Source: an uncultured Burkholderiales bacterium
Lineage (GTDB): Bacteria > Pseudomonadota > Gammaproteobacteria > Burkholderiales > Burkholderiaceae_C
Assembly: GCA_937897495.1 (NCBI GenBank)
Contig: CALCBL010000423.1
Coordinates: 1-29,385 of the forward strand
DNA length: 29,385 nucleotides
Reading direction: 5' to 3'
Positions 18,769 to 27,272 of this stretch are shown piece by piece (within the stretch, counting starts at the first letter, position 1; each line of letters starts with the position of its first letter). The notes under the pieces are model-generated. The model ran no database searches. It was not told the DNA's origin and saw nothing but the letters and a program-made list of their open reading frames with translations. A program made the translations under genes and the position numbers.

Positions 18769-21700
18769 GTCAATTGAAAACGCAAAAACTCAATGTTCTC
18801 ACATTGCCTTTGAAGGGCATTCAACTCATTGAGGCCAGCGCAGGCACCGGCAAAACTTGGACATTGGCCGCGCTTTATGTGCGGCTCATTCTGGGACACG
18901 CTTGGTCAGGGCCGGGCCTCATGCCACCTCAAATCTTGGTGATGACCTTTACCGAGGCCGCCACAGCAGAACTCAGAGATCGCATCCGCGACAGATTGAC
19001 ACAGGCTGCTCAATTTTTCAGGGGGCATTCTCATGTCGCAGATGATTTTTTGCAGCAGCTTCAAGAAAGCTTGGGTACCGATTTAAATGCGCAGCACGCT
19101 GAGCGCCTAGAAGAAGCCGCGCAGTGGATGGACGAAGCCGCCATCTACACCATTCACAGCTGGTCGAGTCGCATGTTGCGCCAACATGCTTTTGACAGCC
19201 AGAGTTTGTTTGATCAAAAGCGCTTAGACGATGCACCAGCTTTGAAGTTGAAGCTGGTGAAAGACTATTGGCGGGAATACGTGTACCCCCTGGAAGTCAA
19301 GCAACTGGGTGCCATGAAGGATTTGGGCGGGACACCCGAAGCTTTGCTGAAAAACATTCAATCGCTTTGGCAAAAGTTTGAGAAGTCACCAGGCGGTTTT
19401 CCTGATGCCTCGCAAGATCCAGATCCAAAAGCCTTGGTGCTCGCTTGGTCTCAGTGGCAAGAGCGAGTTTTGCACTTAGAGGCGCAAGCCAGACAACTGT
19501 TGTTGACCAACATGCCTCACGCACTGGACCTGTTGAGCAAGGCACTTGAAAATGATTTGAATCGCAATCACTATCGAGTCAACAAGCACGCATACTTTCT
19601 TCGCCATCTTTCAGACTGGGCTTCTGGTGAAGAGGCAGACATGGATGCACTTTCCAAATTTACCCTTGAAAAGCTCAACGCCGGCTTGAGGGGCGGGGCC
19701 AATCCGATTGACAACGCGCATGGCGTTTGGACTGCAATAGGTCTTTGGATGGCTGAGCGTCAAAGCGAGCCTGATGTGGGTGTTAATTTGCTGCACCATG
19801 CCGCACTCAAAGTGGGCCGTGCGTATTTGCTGCAAAAAAGAAGTTTGGCCAGCTTTGATTTTTCAGATTTGCTACAGCGATTGCACGCAGCATTGCATGC
19901 ACCCGACGGCCGCTTACCTCAGATCATTCGCGCGCAGTTTCCGGTGGCCATGGTCGATGAGTTTCAAGATACCGACCCCTGGCAATATGAATCGCTGTCG
20001 CGCATTTATGGCGCAGCAAATTTGCCAAACCCTGAGGCCCGCAATGAAGTCAATTCAGAACAAGACAATGCCAGCGCATTTCTAATGATTGGCGATCCGA
20101 AGCAAGCCATCTACAGTTTTCGAGGCGCCGATTTACCAACCTACTTGAACGCAAGGCATGCGGCTGAATCCATTTGGACCCTCACAGAAAATTTCAGGTC
20201 CAGCCATGAGGTGGTCAACGCCGTTAACCACCTGTTTGCAACGGCTCAGAACCCTTTTGGTGAAGTGCCGTTTGAACGTGTGAAAACACCCACACCTGCC
20301 AAAGCGGAAAGTCTTCGCTTGGCCAATGGTGAAAAACTGCCCGCGCTCACGGTATGGCATTTGGCCGCCGACAAACCCCTGAGTGGCGCGCAATACGGTG
20401 AAGACATGGCGCAAATTTGTGCCACGCAAATGGTTTGGCTCTTGAATCAAGGCATCGCTCAACCCGGTCACATGGCGGTTTTGGTCAGAGATGGCCAAGA
20501 AGCCAAAAAAATTCGCCAAGCCTTGGCGCAGCGAAGTGTCCGTAGCGTCTACTTATCAGATCGTGAAAGTGTTTACGCCACGCGCGAAGCTCTAGATTTA
20601 GCTTGTGTTTTAGAAGCCGTTTTGCAAGCGCGCAATGCCAAGTTGCTGCGCGCTGCGCTTACCACTCGCACCTTGTGCCTCAGCTTGCCTGAAATAGAGC
20701 AGGTGTTCAGTGAAGAAGAAGCCTGGGACATTTGGGTAGAGCGTTTCAATGCATGGCACCACACCTGGCAACGTCAAGGCTTCTTGCCAATGCTCTACAA
20801 AATGGTGCACGAACAAGACATTGGCAGGCGCATGCAAGCCGAAGGCGATACCGCTGAACGGCGCTTGACCAATCTGTTGCACCTCGGTGAATTGCTGCAA
20901 TCGGCCAGCCTTCAGTTGCAAGGTGAATCTGCATTGCTTCGTTTCCTCACCGATCAATTGTCAAATCCTCATGCACAAGGTGAGAGCGCGCAAATGCGTC
21001 TTGAAACAGATGCCGAGTTGGTCCAAGTCATCACCTTTCACAAAGCCAAGGGTTTGCAATACCCCTTGGTGTTTTTACCTTTTGTCTCTAATTTCAGAGA
21101 AGACAAAGATGACTCACTTCGAACGGCCGAAGAACGTCTCCAAGAAGACATTCGTTTGTTGTACGTTGCCTTCACGCGCGCACAACAAGCCATGTGGATA
21201 GGCGTTGCCAAACGCCAAGGTGACTTCAAAAGCAAAGAGATACACGCACAAAGTGCTTTAAGTGTTTTATTACAACGAAATTCTGCCGATGATCTGCAAG
21301 AAAAATTGCAGGCTTGGACAAACTGTAATGACATTGAAGTCGTTCATGCGCCCGAAGCGAATGCGCAGTTATATGAGCCTTTAAATGCAGCCAAGTTAGA
21401 AGCGCCAACTGCTGCAAAATCGCCATCGCGCGTGTTGCCCAATGCAGGTTGGACGGCCAGTTTCAGTGCACTGACTCGCAAGCTCAGTGATTCCAAATGG
21501 CAGGCCGCAGACTCGGGACTTGCGCGCGAAGAGCGCTGGTTAGATTCTCAAATCGACAACCCAGTGGCCAACGCCAATGACCTGCTCGTGGCAGATGACG
21601 CATCCTCTGCAAAAACGGAGCAACCCCCGTTCAATCATTTCCCTGCAGGCAGTGCCTACGGTACCCTGTTACACGACATCTTCGAATGGCAACTGAAAGA

Positions 21701-22403
21701 AGGCTGGCCGCTTTTGCAAAACGAATCAGACCTCTTAGCTGAAGTCAAAATTCGATGGCAAGGCTGGTGGCAAAACCAAGCAGACAGCCTGCAACTTAAA
21801 ACCGAAGACCAAGCCCTCTGCCTTCAACTCATTCGCCAATGCGCAGCCTCTCAGTTCACACAATTGGGGTCAGATCAACATTGTTTTAGTTTGTCTCAGC
21901 TCAACACCCAAAACGCGTGGCCAGAAATGGGCTTCACGTTCAAAACGCATGGTGTTTCAACGCTGTACATGGATCAACTCATTAGCACTGCTCTGCATCC
22001 CAACAAAGCCCGCCCTGCTTTGCAGGCGCAGCAATTGAATGGTTTGCTAACGGGCTTCATGGACATTGTGTTTGAGCACCAAGGCCGCTATTACGTGCTC
22101 GATTACAAGTCGAACAAATTGCCCGACTATTCGCATGACAGCATCATTGGCAGCATGCTCAGTCATCGCTACGACGTGCAATACACCTTGTACATCTTGG
22201 CAGTTCACCGACTCTTAAAGTCACGCCTCAAAAATTACAACTACGAGCAGCACGTGGGCGGTGCCATTTATTTGTACTTGCGGGGCATTGATCAAGCCGG
22301 GCAGGGGTGCTATGTCAATAAGCCATCCTACGAACTCATCCATGCCTTGGACGAAGCATTCAAATTGAATCAGCCATCCAGTGCAGCAGGGGTATTGTCA
22401 TGA
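18765..22403 (+). CDS. recB: Exodeoxyribonuclease V subunit beta (RecB helicase-nuclease)
   Basis: A 1212-aa 3'-5' helicase and nuclease subunit of RecBCD. Walker A is ASAGTGKT (24-31), Walker B is VDEFQDTD (397-404), motif III is IGDPKQAIYSFRG (about 441-455), and TFHKAKGLQYPLVF is motif V-like. The C-terminal nuclease centre is complete: H970 (LLHD), D1100 (FMDIVF), D1113 and K1115 (VLDYKSN). The 13-residue and 2-residue spacing equals that of E. coli D1067/D1080/K1082. Helicase and nuclease activity should therefore be intact even if recD is broken. It overlaps recC by 4 bp and recD by 4 bp (ATGA), a typical coupled recCBD arrangement. Confidence 0.96.
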   Translation: MSQLKTQKLNVLTLPLKGIQLIEASAGTGKTWTLAALYVRLILGHAWSGPGLMPPQILVMTFTEAATAELRDRIRDRLTQAAQFFRGHSHVADDFLQQLQESLGTDLNAQHAERLEEAAQWMDEAAIYTIHSWSSRMLRQHAFDSQSLFDQKRLDDAPALKLKLVKDYWREYVYPLEVKQLGAMKDLGGTPEALLKNIQSLWQKFEKSPGGFPDASQDPDPKALVLAWSQWQERVLHLEAQARQLLLTNMPHALDLLSKALENDLNRNHYRVNKHAYFLRHLSDWASGEEADMDALSKFTLEKLNAGLRGGANPIDNAHGVWTAIGLWMAERQSEPDVGVNLLHHAALKVGRAYLLQKRSLASFDFSDLLQRLHAALHAPDGRLPQIIRAQFPVAMVDEFQDTDPWQYESLSRIYGAANLPNPEARNEVNSEQDNASAFLMIGDPKQAIYSFRGADLPTYLNARHAAESIWTLTENFRSSHEVVNAVNHLFATAQNPFGEVPFERVKTPTPAKAESLRLANGEKLPALTVWHLAADKPLSGAQYGEDMAQICATQMVWLLNQGIAQPGHMAVLVRDGQEAKKIRQALAQRSVRSVYLSDRESVYATREALDLACVLEAVLQARNAKLLRAALTTRTLCLSLPEIEQVFSEEEAWDIWVERFNAWHHTWQRQGFLPMLYKMVHEQDIGRRMQAEGDTAERRLTNLLHLGELLQSASLQLQGESALLRFLTDQLSNPHAQGESAQMRLETDAELVQVITFHKAKGLQYPLVFLPFVSNFREDKDDSLRTAEERLQEDIRLLYVAFTRAQQAMWIGVAKRQGDFKSKEIHAQSALSVLLQRNSADDLQEKLQAWTNCNDIEVVHAPEANAQLYEPLNAAKLEAPTAAKSPSRVLPNAGWTASFSALTRKLSDSKWQAADSGLAREERWLDSQIDNPVANANDLLVADDASSAKTEQPPFNHFPAGSAYGTLLHDIFEWQLKEGWPLLQNESDLLAEVKIRWQGWWQNQADSLQLKTEDQALCLQLIRQCAASQFTQLGSDQHCFSLSQLNTQNAWPEMGFTFKTHGVSTLYMDQLISTALHPNKARPALQAQQLNGLLTGFMDIVFEHQGRYYVLDYKSNKLPDYSHDSIIGSMLSHRYDVQYTLYILAVHRLLKSRLKNYNYEQHVGGAIYLYLRGIDQAGQGCYVNKPSYELIHALDEAFKLNQPSSAAGVLS

Positions 22404-24376
22404 CCCAATCACAAGCCCCCACCAACAACACTTTGGCGCCCCAATTGACATCTGCATTGGCAGGTTTACCGTGGACCGCTTTGGATGTCGCATGGCTTCA
22501 ATTTTTAAAGTCACATCAAGCTACCCCAGAGCCCTTGCACGATTTGCTAGCGCTTTTGGTCAGCCACCAAATGGGAAGAGGGCATGCTTGCTTGGACCTT
22601 GATGCTTTGATCCAAGACCCAGCGCATTTGCTTGACTGGACCGATACGCAAACCAAGGTATTGCATCAGCAGCTTGCAAATTCAAAGTTTGATGAACAGC
22701 CTGCAGATTTGTTCGCTGTGCCACACAACCCATGGGCTCAAGCTGCCAAAACAATGCCATGGGCCATTGGCGATCACTCGCCCATCATGGTTTCTTTCAA
22801 AGAAGATGGCCAAGCCCAACGTGTGTACCTAAGGCGCGCTTGGCAAGCAGAACAAAGCATTCAAGCCTCCGTTCAAATGCGTTTGTCGCAAAACTTTGAA
22901 GTACCTGCGAACAGCGATGAAAAACTGAACAAACTGTTCGGCCTTCAAAGCGAGGAAACAGATTGGCAGCGCATCGCTTGTGCCAAAGCTTTGCGTGCAG
23001 GCCTGACACTCATTACTGGCGGTCCTGGTACAGGCAAAACAACCACGGTGGTTCGCTTGTTGGCCTTGCTGCAACAAGCTGCTCACGATCAACAAACAAC
23101 TTTGCGCATTCATTTGGCAGCCCCCACAGGCAAGGCTGCCAGCCGCTTGAGTTCCTCAATTCAGTTGGCATTGGCCAGCTTGCCCGAGGGTTGGGCTGAA
23201 GGTCTTCCATCAAATGCGGTTACCTTGCACCAACTGTTGCAGTACAACCCCGATGCAGCCGCAAGGTCTGCGCCGTCATTGGCAACGGACTTGGTGGTTG
23301 TCGACGAAGCCTCCATGATTGATCTAGAACTCATGGCGCGATTGATGAAATGTGTGCCGGCACAGGCCAGGTTGGTTTTGTTGGGCGACAAAGATCAGTT
23401 GGCCTCGGTGGAGGCTGGCGCTGTGTGGTCTCAATTGTGCGAGGGTGCGGCCCAAGCAGACAGCGCCACCCAAGCGCACCCCACCCAAACCTACACCTTG
23501 CCAGAACAAACCGCGGTGCTGCATGTCAGCCGACGCTTTCATGCCAACAGCGCTATCGGTCAATGGGCCAAACTGATCAACGATGGCGATCAATTGCAAA
23601 TCAAACAACAATGGCATGCCTTAAGCAATGCAAGCGCTTCGTAGAACATTGAAAAGCCAGAGGTTCAAAGGTGGCCAGATGAATGGCGCGAGAGGCCGCA
23701 AGGGCATTTGCAGCCAGAAGTTGTTCATGCATTGCGTGAAGGGTGGTCTGCATGGTTGGAAGTTTTGAAACCACTGCAACAAGCCGATGCCCTCTGTGAC
23801 AACGCGCAGGCCCTTCAGTTGCTAAACCTTTTCAGTGAGTTTCAAGTGCTCTGTGCACTGCGACAAGGCGCATGGGGTGTTCAATCTTTGAATCAGCAAA
23901 TCGCCATGGCCCTAGGCTTGTCTAAAAACGCTGAAAGAAACTTCCAGCCAGCCAAAGCGCAAGACGCCTGGTTCGTCGGACGTCCCATCATGGTCACCCG
24001 CAATGACTATCACCTTCAGCTCATGAACGGCGATGTGGGCCAGTGTTTGCCCACTGCCAATGGCCTTCGCGTTGCGTTCCCCGATGGCAAAGGCGGTGTG
24101 CGGTGGGTGTTGCCTTCTCGCTTGGATGCCGTTGAAACTGTTTGGGCCATGACCGTTCACAAATCGCAAGGTTCGGAATACGGCCATGTGCTTCTGGTGC
24201 TGCCAGACCGAGATTCCCCCGTGCTCACACGCGAACTGCTTTACACCGGCGTCACGCGTGCTAAATCGCGCTTAAGCTGGTGGGCTCCCAACGCTTCGGT
24301 CTTGTTCAACGCAGTAGCGCAGCGAGTCACCCGAAGTGGCGGTTTGGCAGAGGCCCTGTTTCATCCGTCAAAATAG
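22400..24376 (+). pseudogene. recD: recD (exodeoxyribonuclease V subunit alpha) interrupted by an in-frame TAG
   Basis: RecD is the 5'-3' SF1B helicase subunit of RecBCD. The first part, 22400-23644, encodes 414 aa with Walker A GGPGTGKTTT (K213), Walker B VVDEASM (301-307) and motif III LLGDKDQLASVEAG. A TAG at codon 415 (23642-23644) ends it. The same reading frame continues without further stops to 24376 and carries VTRNDYHLQLMNGDVG, TVHKSQGSEYGHV and LYTGVTRAKSRL, the motif V and VI region. Uninterrupted it would be 658 codons, longer than E. coli RecD (608). A restart at the TTG at 23708 could make only an inactive C-terminal piece. As read, no functional helicase can form, predicting a RecBC enzyme that recombines but lacks RecD-dependent activity. 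A sequencing or assembly error is a serious alternative. Confidence 0.85.
23642..23644 (+). other. recD: In-frame amber codon in recD
   Basis: This single TAG separates two fragments that share one reading frame and together cover all RecD helicase motifs. The flanking residues (ALSNASAS before, NIEKPEVQRW after) are in a poorly conserved linker, so the original codon cannot be deduced; TCG, TGG or CAG are each one base away. Confidence 0.85.
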
Positions 24377-24399
24377 GCACTTCAGAAAAAAAGTGAGCA

Positions 24400-25365
24400 A
24401 TGATGAATTTCGATGAAATGGCTGACAAGTTGTCAGCCCACCCAGACTTCAAAGTCAAACGACGCTTGGTTCCAATTCTTGATTTTGGACCTGGGTCTGG
24501 CGCACCGACCAAGCGGGTCCTCATTTTGGACACGGAAACGACTGGCCTAGATCCTACCAAGCGAGTCCTCATTTTGGACACGGAAACGACAGGCCTAGAT
24601 TGGCGCGCCGAAAACATCATCGAGTTGGCCATGCTGTCTGTGGCTGTTGATCTGCAAACGGGTCAACCTGTGGGTGTGGTTGAGGTCTATGAAGATTTCG
24701 AAGATCCGGGCAGACCCATCCCAGCAGAAATTGTGAAGCTCACAGGCATCACCACCCAAGACGTGAAAGGCCAAAAACTCAACGAAGCCAAAATCATTGA
24801 CATGGTGCAACGCGCAGACCTTATCGTGGCGCACAACGCCAGCTTCGATCGACCTTTTGTTGAAAATCGATTAGAGGTGTTTGAGCACAAAGCATGGGCC
24901 TGCTCGTTTGCCGGCATCAACTGGAAAGCCCAGGGTTTGGGGTCGGCCAAGTTGGAATTTTTGTGCAGCGAATTGGGATGGTTTTACGATGCGCACCGTG
25001 CACAAGTAGATTGCCATGCTTTGCTTCGGGTCTTGTCTGCGCCCTTGAAGGCCCAGCCAGACGACATGCCATCTACAGGTCTGCAACAACTTTTTAAGTC
25101 AGCCGAACAAGCCCGAACAGTGGTCAAAGCATTTGGTTCGCCCTTCGAGACCAAAGACAAGCTCAAAGCCCGTGGCTACCGATGGGATGCCGAAGCCAAA
25201 GTTTGGTCGACAGCTGTGAAGTCAGCTGAGGCTTTGGAAGCAGAGGCGGATTGGCTCAAATCACAGGTTTACGGGGGACGGGCTGCCAGAATTGGCCTAG
25301 AAACCCAAGATGCGCTGGTTCAATTTTCAAGCCGAAGTGGTAAATCGGGCGATCGAGTCTTGTAA
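24400..25365 (+). CDS. DnaQ-like 3'-5' exonuclease (DEDDh) with C-terminal DUF5710-like domain
   Basis: A 321-aa exonuclease resembling the DNA polymerase III epsilon fold. Motif I DTET appears twice (44-47 and 60-63) because of a 48-bp tandem duplication. Motif II is VAHNASFD with D150; motif III contains H199 and D204 in HRAQVDCHALL. Without the repeat the protein would be 305 aa with one normal active site. About residues 245-290 (ETKDKLKARGYRWDAEAKVW) resemble DUF5710, a small domain seen in DNA-processing proteins. It starts 23 bp after recD, so it is probably in the recCBD transcript and may trim DNA ends in repair. With two copies of the motif I strand, folding of the catalytic sheet is uncertain. 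It begins with two successive ATGs (24400, 24403). Confidence 0.88.
   Translation: MMNFDEMADKLSAHPDFKVKRRLVPILDFGPGSGAPTKRVLILDTETTGLDPTKRVLILDTETTGLDWRAENIIELAMLSVAVDLQTGQPVGVVEVYEDFEDPGRPIPAEIVKLTGITTQDVKGQKLNEAKIIDMVQRADLIVAHNASFDRPFVENRLEVFEHKAWACSFAGINWKAQGLGSAKLEFLCSELGWFYDAHRAQVDCHALLRVLSAPLKAQPDDMPSTGLQQLFKSAEQARTVVKAFGSPFETKDKLKARGYRWDAEAKVWSTAVKSAEALEAEADWLKSQVYGGRAARIGLETQDALVQFSSRSGKSGDRVL
24505..24600 (+). repeat. 48-bp tandem duplication in the exonuclease gene
   Basis: Copies 24505-24552 and 24553-24600 each encode 16 residues, PTKRVLILDTETTGLD. They differ at three bases (24507/24555, 24516/24564, 24543/24591), all third codon positions and all synonymous. The duplication is in frame and doubles catalytic motif I. 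Confidence 0.97.
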
Positions 25366-25388
25366 TTTGAGAAATTTCAGGGCCAGAA

Positions 25389-25402
25389 ACCCCTAAAGGG
25401 GT
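25389..25402 (+). other. Small hairpin between the exonuclease and ettA
   Basis: ACCCC-TAAA-GGGGT is a 5-bp stem with a 4-nt loop, 24 bp after the exonuclease stop. No T run follows, so it is not a classical Rho-independent terminator. It may mark the 3' end of the recCBD transcript or lie in the ettA promoter; a GATAAT occurs at 25416-25421. Confidence 0.3.
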
Positions 25403-25932
25403 CACTAAAGACAGGGATAATCATAGGTTAGGGAAAATTAAGTTCCGCTTTTGGAAAATCATCTTCCCCTCCCTTTTTGAAGAGCATCCCAGCCATGGCC
25501 CAATACGTTTTTTCTATGAACCGCGTCGGCAAGATCGTGCCGCCGAAGCGTCACATTCTCAAAGACATTTCACTCAGTTTCTTCCCCGGCGCCAAAATTG
25601 GCGTGCTGGGCCTGAATGGTTCCGGCAAGTCCACCTTGCTGAAAATCATGGCCGGCATTGACAAGGAAATTGAAGGCGAAGCCATTCCCATGGCAGGCCT
25701 CAAAATTGGTTATCTGCCCCAAGAGCCGCAGATGGATCCCGACGAAACCGTTCGCGAAGCCGTTGAAGGTGGCATGGGCGAAGTCAAAGCGGCGCAAGCA
25801 CGCCTCGAAGAAGTTTATGCAGCCTACGCTGAAGAAGACGCCGATTTTGATGCGCTGGCTGCAGAGCAGGCCAAGCTCGAGGCCATCATCGCCACAGCAG
25901 GCGACGCCTCTGACCACCAACTTGAAATTGCA

Positions 25933-26034
25933 GCCGACGCTTTGCGCTTGCCCCCATGGGACGCCATCATTGGCAAACTCTCTGCTGACGCTTTGCGCTT
26001 GCCCCCATGGGACGCCATCATTGGCAAACTCTCT
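25933..26034 (+). repeat. ettA: 51-bp in-frame tandem duplication in ettA
   Basis: Copies 25933-25983 and 25984-26034 both encode 17 residues, [17 protein letters not shown]. They differ only at the third base of the first codon (GCC/GCT), which is synonymous. The duplication sits directly before the ABC signature, where EttA homologues have a single copy. Confidence 0.97.
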
Positions 26035-26108
26035 GGCGGTGAAAAACGCCGTGTGGCTTTGTGCCGTTTGTTGCTCAGCCGCCCCGACATGTTGTTGCTG
26101 GACGAACA

Positions 26109-26166
26109 CACCAACCACTTGGACGCAGAAAGTGTGGCACCAACCACTTGGACGCAGAGAGTGTCG
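26109..26166 (+). repeat. ettA: 29-bp frame-breaking tandem duplication in ettA
   Basis: Copies 26109-26137 and 26138-26166 encode TNHLDAESV plus two bases. They differ at two positions (26130/26159 and 26136/26165), both synonymous third bases (GAA/GAG, GTG/GTC). Because 29 is not a multiple of three, the second copy puts the rest of ettA out of frame. Confidence 0.97.
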
Positions 26167-27236
26167 ATTGGCTCGAATTGTTTTTGCAACGCTTCCCAGG
26201 CACCGTGGTGGCCATTACCCACGATCGCTATTTCTTGGACAATGCGGCCGAATGGATCTTGGAACTTGACCGCGGACACGGCATTCCCTACAAAGGCAAC
26301 TATTCCAATTGGTTAGAGCAAAAAGAGGCACGCTTGGGCCAAGAGCAACGCACAGAAGACGCACGCACCAAGGCCATGAAAAAAGAATTGGAATGGGCTC
26401 GCTCCAATCCAAAAGGTCGTCAAGCCAAGAGCAAGGCGCGCCTGGCTCGCTTTGAAGAATTGAGCGATTACGACTACCAAAAACGCAATGAAACACAAGA
26501 AATTTTCATACCTGTGGCCGAGCGCTTGGGCAACGAAGTTTTCGAATTCACCAACGTCAGCAAGTCTTTTGGCGATCGTTTGCTAATTGACAATCTAAGC
26601 TTTCAAGTTCCCGCTGGCGCGATTGTCGGCATCATCGGGCCTAACGGCGCCGGTAAATCAACGCTCTTTAAACTGATCTCTGGCAAAGAGCAACCAGACA
26701 GCGGAACGATCAAGGTCGGGCAAACCGTGAAGATGGCCTTCGTCGACCAAAATCGCGATGATCTTTCCAATGAAAAAACCGTTTGGGAAGATGTGTCTGG
26801 CGGTTTAGACATCATGACCGTCGGTAAATTTCAAATGCCCAGCCGTGCTTATTGCGGCCGCTTCAACTTCAATGGTGGCGATCAGCAAAAGAAAGTGGGC
26901 ATGTTGTCGGGTGGTGAGCGCGGTCGTTTGCACTTGGCCAAAACCCTCATCGAAGGTGGCAACGTTTTGCTGCTAGACGAACCCTCCAATGACTTGGACG
27001 TGGAAACATTGCGCGCCTTGGAAGATGCCTTGCTCGAGTTTGCAGGCTCGGTCATGGTCATTAGCCACGATCGATGGTTCCTCGACCGTATTGCGACGCA
27101 CATCTTGGCCGCAGAAGGCGACAGCCAGTGGGTGTTCTTTGATGGCAACTACCAAGAGTATGAAGCCGACAAGAAGAAGCGTTTGGGCGAAGAGGGCGCC
27201 AAGCCTAAGCGTGTGCGTTTCAAAGCCTTGAAATAA

Positions 27237-27254
27237 TTCACTGAGCTCAGTGAA
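27237..27254. repeat. Perfect 18-bp palindrome between ettA and rsuA
   Basis: TTCACTGAGCTCAGTGAA starts immediately after the ettA TAA and ends 19 bp before the rsuA ATG. It has no spacer, and no T run follows. It could be a processing or stability element between the genes, or a protein binding site. Confidence 0.5.
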
Positions 27255-27272
27255 CTCAGAGCGAGTTGTGAC

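Larger units (their letters stand above)
25495..27236 (+). pseudogene. ettA: ettA (energy-dependent translational throttle, ABC-F ATPase), frame broken by a tandem duplication
   Basis: EttA is a soluble twin-ABC ATPase that binds the ribosomal E site and gates translation by ATP level. The 5' part from ATG 25495 ([13 protein letters not shown]) has Walker [10 protein letters not shown] and LPQEPQMD, then the first signature LSGGEKRRV. After [13 protein letters not shown] a 29-bp tandem repeat shifts the frame, and the first frame stops at 26316. The correct frame (open 26061-27236) resumes at [15 protein letters not shown]. It continues with the linker, the second Walker [10 protein letters not shown], the signature [13 protein letters not shown] and [15 protein letters not shown] to the normal C-terminus. 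A second repeat of 51 bp duplicates 17 residues before the first signature. Removing both repeats gives 553 aa, against 555 in E. coli. As written the gene is broken, but an assembly artefact is more likely than a true pseudogene. Confidence 0.88.

Noticed and set aside
23642..23644. Recoded stop (selenocysteine or pyrrolysine) in recD
   Set aside because: Selenocysteine uses TGA, not TAG. Pyrrolysine is largely confined to methylamine enzymes, and this position is in a non-catalytic linker with no visible recoding element.
24377..24399. Inverted CACTT/AAGTG in the recD-exonuclease gap as a terminator
   Set aside because: The stem is five pairs with an A-rich loop and no T run, and it overlaps the ribosome binding region of the exonuclease.
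25389..25402. Rho-independent terminator after the exonuclease
   Set aside because: The stem is only 5 bp and is not followed by a T tract, so it is recorded only as a weak hairpin.
26061..26316. Programmed ribosomal frameshifting in ettA
   Set aside because: The frame change is fully explained by a 29-bp tandem repeat. There is no slippery heptamer, internal Shine-Dalgarno or stop-codon arrangement typical of programmed shifting, and EttA is not known to use it.
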